Shown here: one piece after another, positions 37,596 through 47,300 of the stretch
Layout of the letters: each line of letters opens with the position of its first letter
Position numbering within the stretch: the stretch's first letter is position 1
Source: Acidobacteriota bacterium
Lineage (GTDB): Bacteria; Acidobacteriota; Thermoanaerobaculia; Multivoradales; SZUA-115
Assembly (NCBI GenBank): GCA_024277255.1
Contig: JAJRVQ010000080.1
Span: 1-64,000, forward strand
Direction of reading: 5' to 3'
DNA: 64,000 bases
Translations under genes and position numbers: made by a program
Notes under the pieces: generated by a model
Databases searched by the model: none
The model's input: the letters and a program-made list of their open reading frames with translations, nothing else
Told to the model about the DNA's origin: nothing

Positions 37596-38105
37596 ATGTA
37601 CCAAACGCGAACAAAACGAGGATTCACCCTCATCGAACTTCTGGTCGTCATCGCCATCATCGGCATTATCGCGGTAATCCTGATTCCCAACTTTCTCGAC
37701 GCGATCAACAAGGCAAGACAAAAGCGCACCATGCAAGATATGAAGGAGACCGGAACCGCGATGATGAGTTGGCTGTCGGACAACGTGTCCTCCTCCGCCG
37801 CGGGTGCTTCCGGTCCGAGCTTCGATGTCGGCAGCTGGCAAGGGACGTCCGACTTGGCGGCGATCCGCCAGGCTCTGGTGCCGAGCTACATCCAGGAGAT
37901 CAAGGATCGCGACGGCTGGAAACACAGCTATACATATCGCCTCGATCTGTTGAATCCCCAGCGCCAGCAGATCATGCTCATCGGTAGTGGTGGCTTTGAC
38001 GGCAATGCTGTCTCGGGCACCTACGCCATTGGATCGTTCGATCCCACAGACTACAAACAAGATCTTGTTTGGGCCGACGGCGGTTTTCTGCGGAGGCCCA
38101 ATTAA
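37596..38105 (+). CDS. Type IV major pilin-like / GspG-like prepilin 2
   Basis: The 169-residue prepilin is a paralog of the protein at 35338. It has a short leader (MYQTRTKRG), cleavage site G|FTLIELLVV, a helix continuing NFLDAINKARQKRTMQDMK, and an ending (DLVWADGGFLRRPN) nearly the same as pilin 1. The middle of the globular domain differs, so the two may be alternative subunits or one may be a minor pilin. The ATG at 37596 gives the expected leader; the longer open frame runs through the promoter and is not real. It has its own sigma-54 promoter and upstream palindrome. Confidence 0.9.
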   Translation: MYQTRTKRGFTLIELLVVIAIIGIIAVILIPNFLDAINKARQKRTMQDMKETGTAMMSWLSDNVSSSAAGASGPSFDVGSWQGTSDLAAIRQALVPSYIQEIKDRDGWKHSYTYRLDLLNPQRQQIMLIGSGGFDGNAVSGTYAIGSFDPTDYKQDLVWADGGFLRRPN

Positions 38106-38224
38106 GAGGTAAGTCCCACCTACATTCGATCCCCGCCCGGGGCTCGCGGTTGGAGGCTCGCGCCTCGCCCGCCCCCACCCACCCACCCGCGGACCTCGAG
38201 TCTCGGGTCCCGGGCACTTTATTG

Positions 38225-38274
38225 AGCCCTTGCAATCGGCTCCTCTTTTAAAAAGGAGCTTGGGAGCAAGGGCT
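38225..38274 (+). terminator. Long stem-loop after pilin 2, probable terminator
   Basis: AGCCCTTGC (38225-38233) pairs perfectly with GCAAGGGCT (38266-38274), and an inner GCTCCT/AGGAGC stem extends the structure around an A/T-rich loop. It is followed by a pyrimidine-rich but not pure-T tract. Its position 120 bp after pilin 2 and just before the prepilin peptidase fits termination or attenuation. Confidence 0.6.
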
Positions 38275-38299
38275 TCCTTCCTTTCGCGGATAGAATCTC

Positions 38300-39076
38300 T
38301 TGGTGCCCTTCTCACTACTCATCGCGATCTACCTCGCTCTCGTCGGTCTGATCGTCGGCAGCTACTTGAACGTGGTGATTCATCGGCTGCCGCTGGGGAT
38401 CTCGACGGTGACGCCGCGGTCTCGTTGCCCGGGCTGTGGCGAGGTGGTGCGGGCGCGCGACAACATACCCGTGCTGAGCTACATTCTGCTGCGCGGCAGG
38501 TGTCGTCACTGCAAGGCGGAGATCTCACCGCGCTACCCGCTGATCGAAACGCTGACCGCGCTGCTCTTCGTCGCTTGCTACTGGCAATTCGGCCTTTCCG
38601 TTGAGCTGCTGGCCGGAGTGCTCTTTTGCGCCGCCATGGTGGCCCTGGCCGCCATCGACGCTGAGCACTTTCTCCTGCCCGACAAGATCACCTTGCCCGG
38701 GATCGCGGTGGGACTCCTGCTCTCTCCCTGGTTGGAATGGAGCGGATGGCGCTCGGCACTCATCGGTGCGCTGCTCGGCGGAGGCATGTTGTTGGCTCTC
38801 GCCGCTGGCTGGTACTGGTTGCGCGGCGAAGAGGGCATGGGGCTGGGGGATGTGAAAATGCTCGCCATGCTCGGAGCCTTTCTGGGTTGGAAGGGAATGC
38901 TGGTCGCGCTGTTCTTCGCTTCGGTTGCCGGCTCCGTGGTCGGCCTGGCGGTGATCGCCAGCGGCCGTGGCGGGATGAAGAGCAAGCTTCCCTTCGGGAC
39001 CTTCCTCGCGCTGGGTGCGGTGGTGGCGCTCTTCGTCGGGCCGAGGATCACTCGCTACTACCTGAGTTTGCTTTGA
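38300..39076 (+). CDS. pilD: Type IV prepilin peptidase / N-methyltransferase
   Basis: The 258-residue membrane enzyme cleaves prepilin leaders and methylates the new N-terminus. Two zinc-binding CxxC pairs are present in the first cytoplasmic loop (RCPGCGE and RCRHCKAE). The two catalytic aspartates lie in AAIDAEHFLLPDKIT and MGLGDVKMLAM. Eight hydrophobic segments follow the family pattern. The start is TTG at 38300 or GTG at 38303, the next codon; no ATG fits. It lies immediately downstream of the two pilin genes and upstream of the sensor kinase. Confidence 0.94.
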   Translation: MVPFSLLIAIYLALVGLIVGSYLNVVIHRLPLGISTVTPRSRCPGCGEVVRARDNIPVLSYILLRGRCRHCKAEISPRYPLIETLTALLFVACYWQFGLSVELLAGVLFCAAMVALAAIDAEHFLLPDKITLPGIAVGLLLSPWLEWSGWRSALIGALLGGGMLLALAAGWYWLRGEEGMGLGDVKMLAMLGAFLGWKGMLVALFFASVAGSVVGLAVIASGRGGMKSKLPFGTFLALGAVVALFVGPRITRYYLSLL

Positions 39077-39089
39077 ACGGAGTTGTCAG

Positions 39090-41051
39090 GTGAGTAGCCG
39101 GCGGCGTCTCGGCCTGCGGCGAGAGATCTCGATCCTCGTGCCCGTTTCGCTATTGCTGGTGGTGTTGCTGTCGACCTTTACCCTCTTTGCCCACCGCAAC
39201 GCTCTGCGCCTTCTCACCGAGGAGCGACGCGCCGAAGCGCAGAGAGCCAGCCGGTCGGCGACGGCTGAGCTTTCGGCCGGGCTGAGAATTTCCGAAGACG
39301 ATCTGCGCCGGGTGACTCGGGGGGCGATCGCCTCCACCGTGGTGGCGGCGGATGGAACGCCCTTGTTGTCGGCGGGAGAACCGCTGAGCGGAGAGCCGCT
39401 GTCCCTGTTGGCGGGCCAAACGATGTCCGGGGACCGGTCGTTCGGCCCCGGCCGGGCGACCGGTGATCGGGTGGTGGCATTCGCCAGCTTGCGCCAGGGC
39501 AAGATCCTACGCGTCGACTATCCGGCGCGGATGTTGGCGAACCAGCTTCGTCTGATGAGAGCCCTGTTTGGCATCGTCTTGGCGGCGGACATCGGGGTGC
39601 TGATTCTGGTCCTGCTCTTCGTACGCCGCTTGCTGACGCCCTACGAGAGGATGCTCGACCGAGCGCGCCAGTTGGAGCGCGACGGCACCCTAGCCATGGC
39701 GCCGGTGTCGCCGGGAGAGGTACAAGATCCGGATGACGAGATGGCCTTCTTGATCTCGACCTTCGACCGGGCCCTGTGGCAGCTGTCCCAGCGCGAGCCG
39801 CGATCTGAGCCGGAAGTGCGATCTGAGCCGGAAGCGCGACCTCGGCCGGAAGCGCGATTTCGGCAGGAAGCAGGTCAGTTCTCGCCGGCGTCCGAGGTGG
39901 CAGGGTCGACCTCACCGGAGCCGAGGGCCGGAGTCGTGGCGGACAGCGAAGAGCTGCGCGTGATCGGCCAGACGCTGGCGCCGAGTTTCGACAGCGGATT
40001 GCTCTTGCTCGATCGGCGAGGTGAGGTCTTGGCGCTCAACGATGTTGGAGCTCGCCTACTCAGTGTAGGCCCGCCGCCTCCGGGAACTCCGGTCGAGGAG
40101 CTGCTCGAGCGCCACGGTGAACTGCTGGTCCTGTTGACCGAGGCGATTGAGGCGGGGCAAGGCGTCAAGCGGCGTGAGTGCCAGGTGGGGGATCTGGCCT
40201 TGGGCTTGACGGTTCATGCGCTACGACCGGTCGGTCCGGAGGTGCGAGGCTTCTTGGTGCTTTTCGCCGACCTGACCCAGGCCCGCCGCGATGCTCACGA
40301 GAGCCGGCTGGCCGAGAGCCTGGCTCAACTCGGCGAGTTGGCGGCCGGGGTGGCTCACGAACTGCGCAACAGCCTGGGAACGCTACGCGGCTACATCGGC
40401 TTGATGGAGCGGCGACGGCGCCAACACCCGTCCGCCAGCGATACCGGTGACTACCTTGCCGAGATGCGCCGGGAGACCGAGCATCTGCAGCGAGTTCTGG
40501 AGGATTTTCTGACCTTCGCGCGGCCCGGTACGTTCAGGCCACAGCCGGTCGACTTGGGGCTGCTGGTGCGTGGCTGCGCTAGCGATCCAGCGCTTTCTGG
40601 TGCCCAGGTTGAAATCGTTGAGATCGCCGAGCCTGCCACCTCTGGCCGATCCGGCCCGATGATGATGCAAGCCGACCCGCAGCTGCTGGAGCGAGCCGTG
40701 CGCAATTTGCTGCGCAATGCCGTCGAGGCTGAGCGTCGTGCCGGCTTGCCGGGTGGAGCGCGGGTGGAGTTGCGGCGCAGTGAAGACAGCCTCGAGATTC
40801 GTGTCGAGGATCGAGGACCCGGGGTTTCCGAGGAGATGCTTGACCGGCTCTTTCTTCCCTTCGCCACCGGACGAGCCGACGGGGTCGGTTTGGGCCTCGC
40901 TCTGACCCACCGCATCGTCACGCTCCATGGTGGCACGATTCGCCACCAGCATCGCAAAGAGGGTGGAGCTCGCTTCAGTCTGGCGTTTCCGGTTGGCATG
41001 ATTGATACCAAACGTAGCGACGCATCTCTGGACCAGTTGCCCTATCGGTAG
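39090..41051 (+). CDS. Membrane sensor histidine kinase, PilS/NtrB-like
   Basis: The 653-residue kinase has two membrane helices (about residues 14-34 and 155-175) enclosing a sensor region. A HAMP-like segment, a charged repeat linker, a PAS-like domain (about 285-400), and then HisKA and HATPase domains follow. The phosphorylated residue is His423 in GVAHELRNSLG. ATP-binding boxes are NLLRNAVEAE, EDRGPGVSEEML and GVGLGLALTHRIV. It has no receiver domain, so it needs a partner, most likely the sigma-54 response regulator at 49493-50851. The GTG start follows 13 bp after pilD. It probably senses pilin or envelope state, by analogy with PilS. Confidence 0.88.
   Translation: MSSRRRLGLRREISILVPVSLLLVVLLSTFTLFAHRNALRLLTEERRAEAQRASRSATAELSAGLRISEDDLRRVTRGAIASTVVAADGTPLLSAGEPLSGEPLSLLAGQTMSGDRSFGPGRATGDRVVAFASLRQGKILRVDYPARMLANQLRLMRALFGIVLAADIGVLILVLLFVRRLLTPYERMLDRARQLERDGTLAMAPVSPGEVQDPDDEMAFLISTFDRALWQLSQREPRSEPEVRSEPEARPRPEARFRQEAGQFSPASEVAGSTSPEPRAGVVADSEELRVIGQTLAPSFDSGLLLLDRRGEVLALNDVGARLLSVGPPPPGTPVEELLERHGELLVLLTEAIEAGQGVKRRECQVGDLALGLTVHALRPVGPEVRGFLVLFADLTQARRDAHESRLAESLAQLGELAAGVAHELRNSLGTLRGYIGLMERRRRQHPSASDTGDYLAEMRRETEHLQRVLEDFLTFARPGTFRPQPVDLGLLVRGCASDPALSGAQVEIVEIAEPATSGRSGPMMMQADPQLLERAVRNLLRNAVEAERRAGLPGGARVELRRSEDSLEIRVEDRGPGVSEEMLDRLFLPFATGRADGVGLGLALTHRIVTLHGGTIRHQHRKEGGARFSLAFPVGMIDTKRSDASLDQLPYR
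39800..39871. repeat. Four 18-bp coding repeats in the kinase linker
   Basis: Four consecutive 18-bp units (the first is GCGATCTGAGCCGGAAGT) encode hexapeptides of the type RSEPEV/RPRPEA between the HAMP-like and PAS regions. Because 18 is a multiple of three, unit gain or loss would keep the frame and only change linker length. Confidence 0.9.
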
Positions 41052-41107
41052 AATAGGAAGCGCGTAAACATCCTGTTTTCAAGGGTTAGAGACATGGCTG
41101 CGACCCT

Positions 41108-41123
41108 TGGCACCGACCTTGCT
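41108..41123 (+). promoter_or_regulatory. Sigma-54 promoter-like sequence before minor pilin genes
   Basis: TTGGCACCGACCTTGC followed by T contains TGGCAC-N5-TTGCT exactly, with GG at 41109-41110 and GC at 41121-41122. The predicted transcription start (about 41134) lies only five bases before the FimT-like ATG at 41139, which would exclude that gene's ribosome-binding site. I see no copy of the upstream palindrome here. Confidence 0.6.
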
Positions 41124-41138
41124 CTAGGAAGGCAAGCT

Positions 41139-41762
41139 ATGAAAATTCTAGGTTTGAGGAAAGAGGAGCGGGGCTTCTCGTTGATCGAACTGCTGGTGGC
41201 GATGGTGCTATTCACCATTCTGGTGGGGCTCGGCTGGCCCTCCCTGCAGAAGCTGATCGTGCGCAAGAAGCTCGAAGCGGTAACCTTCGAAACCTCGACG
41301 GTCTTCGCCATCGCCCGCCTTGAGGCGATCAAGACAGGCCGGCCCACCGTGGTCAGGGTGAACCCGGCCACCAAGACGGTGCAGGCATTCGTCGACGATG
41401 ACCAGAATGGGGATCGAAACGGCGCAGAACGGGTCTTGCGCAGCTACCAGTTGCCAAGGTTCATCGGCTTCGGAGGTCCGCCGACCGAGCCACCTCCAAC
41501 CTCGTCGAGCGTTTTCGGGTTCACCTTGGCTCCGGGAGGCAGGCCGAACCAGGTGGTGTTCAACGCCGACGGTTCGGTGAGGGACACTGGAGCCTTTCGC
41601 CTGCGCGAAGTGAAGCCGGCCAACCCCACCAAGGAGAACTACTTCGAGGTGAGAATGCCGGTGCAAGCGGCAACCAGTGTCAAGATCCGCAAGTGGGATC
41701 CGGAGAGTTCGCAGTGGAAAGAGCAGGGCGAAGGAGGCGACAAGTGGCAATGGAAAATGTAA
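41139..41762 (+). CDS. FimT/GspH-like minor pilin
   Basis: The 207-residue prepilin starts at ATG 41139, which gives a 12-residue basic leader (MKILGLRKEERG) and the cleavage site G|FSLIELLVAMV. A hydrophobic helix leads into a GspH/FimT-type globular domain with IARLEAIKTGRPTVVRV, the usual early part of the family, and a glycine-rich strand around NQVVFNADGSVRD. It is probably a tip or initiation pilin of the type IV pilus. A ribosome-binding sequence GGAAGG is present, and a sigma-54 promoter lies directly upstream. It overlaps the PilV-like gene. Confidence 0.87.
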   Translation: MKILGLRKEERGFSLIELLVAMVLFTILVGLGWPSLQKLIVRKKLEAVTFETSTVFAIARLEAIKTGRPTVVRVNPATKTVQAFVDDDQNGDRNGAERVLRSYQLPRFIGFGGPPTEPPPTSSSVFGFTLAPGGRPNQVVFNADGSVRDTGAFRLREVKPANPTKENYFEVRMPVQAATSVKIRKWDPESSQWKEQGEGGDKWQWKM

Positions 41763-42304
41763 GCGGCGTCGGGCAGACTCGCGGCGGCGAGAGAGGATTT
41801 AGCCTTCTTGAGGTGCTGATCGCCTCCGGACTGTTGTTCATGGTCATGATCGGGCTGGTACCGCTCTTCTTGCAGTCGGTGCTCAATAACGCCTCGGGTA
41901 ATGAATCATCCAAGGTCAGCAACGCCGCCCGCTCGGCCGCCGAGCAGTTTTTCGCCTTTGACTTCAATCACCCGACGCTGGTGGTGGAGGGCGGGGTGGA
42001 GAAGCAGTTCGATCAGCACTTCGACCACCTCACTCAACAGTGGATCGACGGTGCCAGTGCCGCGCCGGGAAAGCAGCTGGAGCGGTCGATCATCGTGCGT
42101 CAGTTCCAGCTCCGCGACCTGGAAGACAATGGCGTGCTGGACAATCCCTTTGCCAGTCCTCCCGGCGCAGGAGGGGCGGTCAACCTCTTCCCGGTCCATT
42201 TGCGTGAAATCGAGGTCGAGGCCACCGGGCAAGCCGTCGATGGCGGTGCTCTAGGTCGCGTGCTCAACAAGACCGTCACTCTGCGCGTGTTGCGGGGGTT
42301 CTAG
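41744..42304 (+). CDS. PilV/GspI-like minor pilin
   Basis: The 186-residue prepilin has cleavage site G|FSLLEVLIASG after a leader ending GGER. The GTG at 41744 is chosen because AGGAGG (41732-41737) lies six bases upstream; an ATG two codons later (41750) is possible. The gene overlaps the FimT-like gene by 19 bp. The globular part contains a run predicting type IV pilus modification/assembly protein PilV and ends in a beta-strand set (REIEVEATG). It is predicted to form part of the minor-pilin tip complex with the adjacent PilW- and PilX-like proteins. Confidence 0.84.
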   Translation: MAMENVSGVGQTRGGERGFSLLEVLIASGLLFMVMIGLVPLFLQSVLNNASGNESSKVSNAARSAAEQFFAFDFNHPTLVVEGGVEKQFDQHFDHLTQQWIDGASAAPGKQLERSIIVRQFQLRDLEDNGVLDNPFASPPGAGGAVNLFPVHLREIEVEATGQAVDGGALGRVLNKTVTLRVLRGF

Positions 42305-42306
42305 CG

Positions 42307-43686
42307 ATGGAAAGAATGAAACGGAGTTTCTTCTCCTGCCTGCGGCGCGACGAGCGCGGTTTCACCCTCATTGAAATGACGGTTTCCCTGGTGGTGATGA
42401 TGGAGATTCTGATCGCTGCCTTTCTGGTCTTCGAGTCCAACCGCCGGCTGAGTCACGTCCAGACCGCGGTGGCCGAAATGCAGCAATCCCTGCGTATCGG
42501 GCAGCACGACATGGTTCGCCTGGTCAGGATGGCCGGTCGTGGAGGTTTGCCGCTTCAAGACCCGAATCAAGCTATCGCAACCCCGGAGCCCCCCATTCCC
42601 TTCGGTCTCGGCCTCTTGGTGCGCAATGACATCGGCGCCAATGAGCACATCGTGGTTGCCAACACCACCTCGCCTCGGGTGATCGAGGGCACCGATGTCC
42701 TGACCGTGCGCGGCTCGTTGAACAACCCTGTTTACATTATCGACCGCGACAAGCCGAACGCCGGTGGGCTTCGCGGTTTCAACGTGAACGCCGACGGAGT
42801 TTCGGGCTCGATCGAAGTCTGTTACCAGGTCGCCGCAGGGTTGGAGCAGGACTTGTCAGCCCTCGTCGAGCTGCTCGACAGCACCCAGCCGGGATACACC
42901 TTCCGTCCCGAGTCACTGATCATGGTCAGCAGTTTCGATGATCGAGACTACGCGGTGGTCGAGCTGGCGCCTGGCTCCACGCTGAATGCATCGAATACCT
43001 GCGCCGCTATCGACGCCGACAATGACGGAACGCCCGATGATACCGGCGTGACGATCAACTTCATCAGCGACGGGGGCCTTCACACCCCGGCCTACAACGA
43101 GATCAGTCCGGGAGGCGACAGCACGGCGGAGATCCAGGCTCGGCTAGCTCGATTCCTTTCGGAAGGGCTCAGCTATATCGGCGTCCTCGAAGAGTATCGC
43201 TACTACGTACGCGATGACGCCACCAATCCGGCCAGCACTCATGAGATCCAGCCGGTGCTGACGCGCAGCCGCTTCTATCCGAACACGGAAAGTCCCTACC
43301 CGGATATCGCCGACTTCGAGAGTCTCAGAGTGGATATTGCCGAAAACGTCTTCGACTTGCAGATTGCCATCGGCTTCGACACTGATGGTGACGGCGATGC
43401 GGATGAGGGGCCGGACGCCGCGGACGAGTGGATCTTCAACGATCCGGGTGATGTTCAGCTCAATGGCACCCTGCGCAGTCTGCGCATCAGCACCTTGGTG
43501 CGAACCGATCGTCCTGACAACAAGTACCAGGCTCCAATCTGGTTCGGCCTCGAAGACCGCGTCTACGGGACAGGGGCGACTAGCGCCATCAACAATGACG
43601 AGGCCCGCAAGTACCGGCGGCGAGTTCTGCGCTCCGATGTGAGCCTGCGCAACAACTTCCAGATTCCGCTGGCGGTGGGACCATGA
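42307..43686 (+). CDS. PilW-like minor pilin
   Basis: The 459-residue prepilin starts with a leader ending RDERG and cleavage site G|FTLIEMTVSLVV. It then has a long alpha-1 helix and a large C-terminal domain. Length and order (FimT, PilV, PilW, PilX, PilY1) identify it as PilW-type. Two acidic Asp-rich loops, AIDADNDGTPDDTG and DTDGDGDADEGPD, look like possible calcium-binding segments. The gene starts two bases after the PilV-like stop, and its end overlaps the next ATG by four bases (ATGA). Confidence 0.86.
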   Translation: MERMKRSFFSCLRRDERGFTLIEMTVSLVVMMEILIAAFLVFESNRRLSHVQTAVAEMQQSLRIGQHDMVRLVRMAGRGGLPLQDPNQAIATPEPPIPFGLGLLVRNDIGANEHIVVANTTSPRVIEGTDVLTVRGSLNNPVYIIDRDKPNAGGLRGFNVNADGVSGSIEVCYQVAAGLEQDLSALVELLDSTQPGYTFRPESLIMVSSFDDRDYAVVELAPGSTLNASNTCAAIDADNDGTPDDTGVTINFISDGGLHTPAYNEISPGGDSTAEIQARLARFLSEGLSYIGVLEEYRYYVRDDATNPASTHEIQPVLTRSRFYPNTESPYPDIADFESLRVDIAENVFDLQIAIGFDTDGDGDADEGPDAADEWIFNDPGDVQLNGTLRSLRISTLVRTDRPDNKYQAPIWFGLEDRVYGTGATSAINNDEARKYRRRVLRSDVSLRNNFQIPLAVGP

Positions 43687-44339
43687 GCGATCTAGATCCC
43701 ATGGCCGGTGAACAGCAGACGAGGAGAGCAGAGTCGATGAGTCGCACTTCAGCTCAAGCCACCACCGATCCGCAGCCTTCCCACCAGGTCGACCGGCGAG
43801 CGCATGAGCGTGGCCACGAGCGAGGAAGCGCCTTCATCATCACCCTGATGGTGATGATCGTGCTCACCGTTCTTGGCCTTTCCCTGGTCTTCATCACCGC
43901 CGGTGAGCAACAGGTTGGTGCCAACGAGAGGTTGATTAGCCGGGTCTTCTACGCCGCAGACTCCGGCATCGCCATCGCCGCTGCCCGCTTGCTGGTCAAC
44001 AACGACTCGCGAGCCACGATCGTTGAGCTACCCGGGGATGGCGGGATCGCCTCGGCGCAAATCCGCAACGAGGTCGAGCTACAGCCCGTGGTACCGCTCT
44101 ACGATCTACGCTGTGACCTCTGTGCCACCGCCAACGGAACCGGTTACAACGACCAGTTGATGAGCAAGGCGAGCAATGCGATCCGCGTTCAAGGTCGCAG
44201 AGTCGTCGGCGTCAGCGAGACGATCATCGCTCGCAAGAACATTGAAGTCATGCTCGAAGTCACGCCCCAGGTGGTGACCACCGATGCGTATACGCCAGCC
44301 GAGAAGGTACGGCAGAGTTCGATTGCAACAATCCCATGA
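43683..44339 (+). CDS. PilX-like minor pilus assembly protein
   Basis: The 218-residue protein has an unusually long, charged N-terminus of about 45 residues, then a hydrophobic segment in a PilX-type setting (HERGSAFIITLMVMIVLTVLG). The continuing helix reads GEQQVGANERLISRVFYAADSGI, typical of PilX_N/GspK-like proteins. The usual Glu after the cleavage site is replaced, as is common in PilX/GspK proteins. An internal start near MSRTSAQ (about 43737) would shorten the leader. It is probably in the tip complex with PilY1, whose gene follows. Confidence 0.82.
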   Translation: MSDLDPMAGEQQTRRAESMSRTSAQATTDPQPSHQVDRRAHERGHERGSAFIITLMVMIVLTVLGLSLVFITAGEQQVGANERLISRVFYAADSGIAIAAARLLVNNDSRATIVELPGDGGIASAQIRNEVELQPVVPLYDLRCDLCATANGTGYNDQLMSKASNAIRVQGRRVVGVSETIIARKNIEVMLEVTPQVVTTDAYTPAEKVRQSSIATIP

Positions 44340-44388
44340 CCTGTGTCATTCGATGAAGTACCAGCGTCGAACTCGCAAGGAGATCAGC

Positions 44389-47300
44389 ATGCGTTTCCCT
44401 CTTTTGAAATCCACCTTGAATCTCACCCGCACAACAGCGCTCGCCGGCTTGCTGGCAGCACTGGCCCTGGGTCTGACCATCGTTACTCCCGCCTCGGCGG
44501 TGGACGACCGCGACCTGTTCAGCGCTGGAAGTGAGACGCCCTACCTCTTCGTACTCTTCGACACCTCGGGTTCGATGCACTGGAAGCCGCCGTGCACCGA
44601 CGCGGACGGTTGCTCCTACGAGTGCCCGCTGAGCGACGATCTTTGCTCCCGAATCTGCCCGCGGCACACCTGCACCGATCCGGCGACCGGCATCGTGACC
44701 GAAAAACCGGTGTGCAACGTCGGTGAGACCGAGGGCTGGCTTTGCGAGACCGGCAGTTGCCCGAACGGAGACTGCTTTGCGCCGCTCAATGGAGACGATC
44801 CCGGCTCGAAGTTCTTCCAGGCGAAGAGTGCGATCTATCAGGTGATTCAAGAAACGCTCGACGAGAAGATTCCCCTCCACCTGGGATTCGGCACCTTCAA
44901 CCAGGACCGCCTGCGCATGCAAGGGTCGCATTGGCTCTACAGCTTGGAGCCCGGGCAGCCGCTGATCTCACTGGATAGTGGACGCAAGTTTCCCAATGAA
45001 CTGATTCCCCAGGTCTTCGGCCGGACCTGGAGCTGCCGGGCCGGCCCCAATATCGGGTTCGAAAGCGGGGATCCCGCGACTCTGGGCCAAGCCTGGCAAG
45101 AGGCGCGCCTCTATCGTTGTCCGCAACTCGGCCAAGATGGCAACGAAGACTCGGGCAACAATTTCAATATGTTGTATTTCATCGATCCGGAGGACTCACA
45201 GAAATACCGTGTCCAGTTTCAAAACGTGACCGGAGAGGTTCTGGGAGAACCCGTCGTCCATGCACATATACACGTTGATCGGTGTGAGAACAAAAGTTGC
45301 TCCAGCAGGGACCACATCGCGGATAGAACCTTCCACTACAGCCTGATCAGCGAATTCACCTCGTGGGATATCCGCGCCTTGAACACCAACAATTTGCTGA
45401 CGCCGCGTCTCGGCTTCTTTCCTCAGTGGGCTGCTGGCGACGGGCCGGCAAACAACACCTGTGCCGGTTGGGATCCAAACACAGACACCGGTGTGGATAC
45501 GACCGGCGGGCTGAACATTCGCTTTCCCACCGAGCCCACCGATCCGCTCGGCAGCGAGCTGACGGTCGGGGATGTCATTCCTTTCGATTGGCGTTTCGAT
45601 CACAAAGAAGAGGTGTTGCGGCGGCTGGCGCCAAACCGTTCTCCGGGAGGCGCACCGGATGCACCACCGGATTTCCGCGTCGCCACCTATTTTGAAAATG
45701 AGGCCTCCGCAGCGGGAGCGAACCTGGACCTCGTCGCTACCGACGAGCGTCCGATCACCTCCTTCGGTGCGACTCCGTTGGCCTTCTCGGTCAACAACTT
45801 CCGCAGCTGGTTCAATAGCTGGAAAAACAAGGCGCAGAACCCAACGACCGGCGACGCTACGTTCGGTTGCAAGGACGTCTATCTGTTGGTTATCACCGAC
45901 GGTGACGAGACTTGCGGAGGAAATCCCTGCAAAGCGACCCAGGACTTGTATGGGAATGATCCTGACGATCCGATAGTCCAAACGTACGTGATCGGTTTCG
46001 GCCTTGCCGGCGGCGCCGGCAACTCGTTGCTGTGCATGCCCAAGTACCTGGTGGACGATGTGGCCGGCAGCGACCCGGAAGGTAAATGTCTGGATGACAA
46101 TACCGGCGCTAGCCTGCTCAACGGCAACGGTGTCTGCCAGAAGCCGTTCTTCGCCAGCGATCAGGAAGAACTGATCAATGTGATCAAGAATGTTGTCCGT
46201 GACGTGACCGGCAAAACCCGTGCCTTCGCCACGGCGGCGGTGCCGTCAGTCCAGGCCACCGTGTCGGACAAGATATACCTTTCCAACTTCGTCCCGGTGC
46301 CCGACGAGTCTGTCTGGGATGGTCATATCAATGCCTTCCTGAAACCCTTGCCGTTGCTGGCGGATGGCAAACCCGACACATCGGACCCCAACTTTCTCTG
46401 GGATGCCGGCCAGGTGGTGGCGGATACTCAGGTGCCCAGCGGGGACAAACTCGGTGGATCGGTCAACCAGCGGCGGGTCTACTACTCACTCTTCCCGCAG
46501 ACCACCGAGTCTCCGCGGGTCCGCCGCCTCTTGGAGTCGACCAGCCCGACGTCAGCGCTTCTTACCCGCTATGATCTTTGGAACGGCATGGAGATCGCCT
46601 TCGCACCGGGCAATACGCCGAGCGAAGCGGCGGCGGAGCTGGAGGCCAACGCGGCGATCGATCAGTTGTTCTCGTTGAAGGAGTACAACAACCCGGATCT
46701 CGGCTTGGTCTCCTATGTCGTCGGTGACGTTTTCCACTCCGATCCGGTGTTGATTGGAACTCCTCCGAACACCCTCTACTTCACCCTCAACCTGATGGAC
46801 AATGGCCAGGCCTGCGATGACGATGCGAATGGTGAACCGCTCAATCCGGGGTACCGTTGCTTTACTCTCAAGCAGGAGAACCGTCGCAAGGTCCTCTTCC
46901 TTGGCACCAACGAGGGAATCCTCCATGGCTTCGATGCCGGGCTCTACGATGAAGCGACGGGCGAGTTCGATGATGGAACCGGCAAAGAACTCTTTGGCTT
47001 TGTTCCGCGATCCGTCCTGCCGAAGATCCGAGAGTCGGCGGTGTCCAACGAGCACGACTTCACCGTCGACGGTAGCTTTATCGTGGACGATGTGTTCATC
47101 GACCCTGCCCACTTCGGTACTCCGAACGAAGTTGATCGCGAATGGCGAACGGTCGGTGTCGCCGGTCTGCGTCGCGGCGGCTCGGGCTACTACGCCTTGG
47201 ACGTCACCGCCCCGGATCCGGTACAAAAGACCACCGACGCGGAGGGTTTACCGCTGTGGGTACCGCAGCCGCGGGCGGATCGCTTGCCGCGCTGCTGGGG

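Noticed and set aside
41094-41138. Earlier start for the FimT-like gene
   Set aside because: It would run through the sigma-54 promoter and make the prepilin leader too long.
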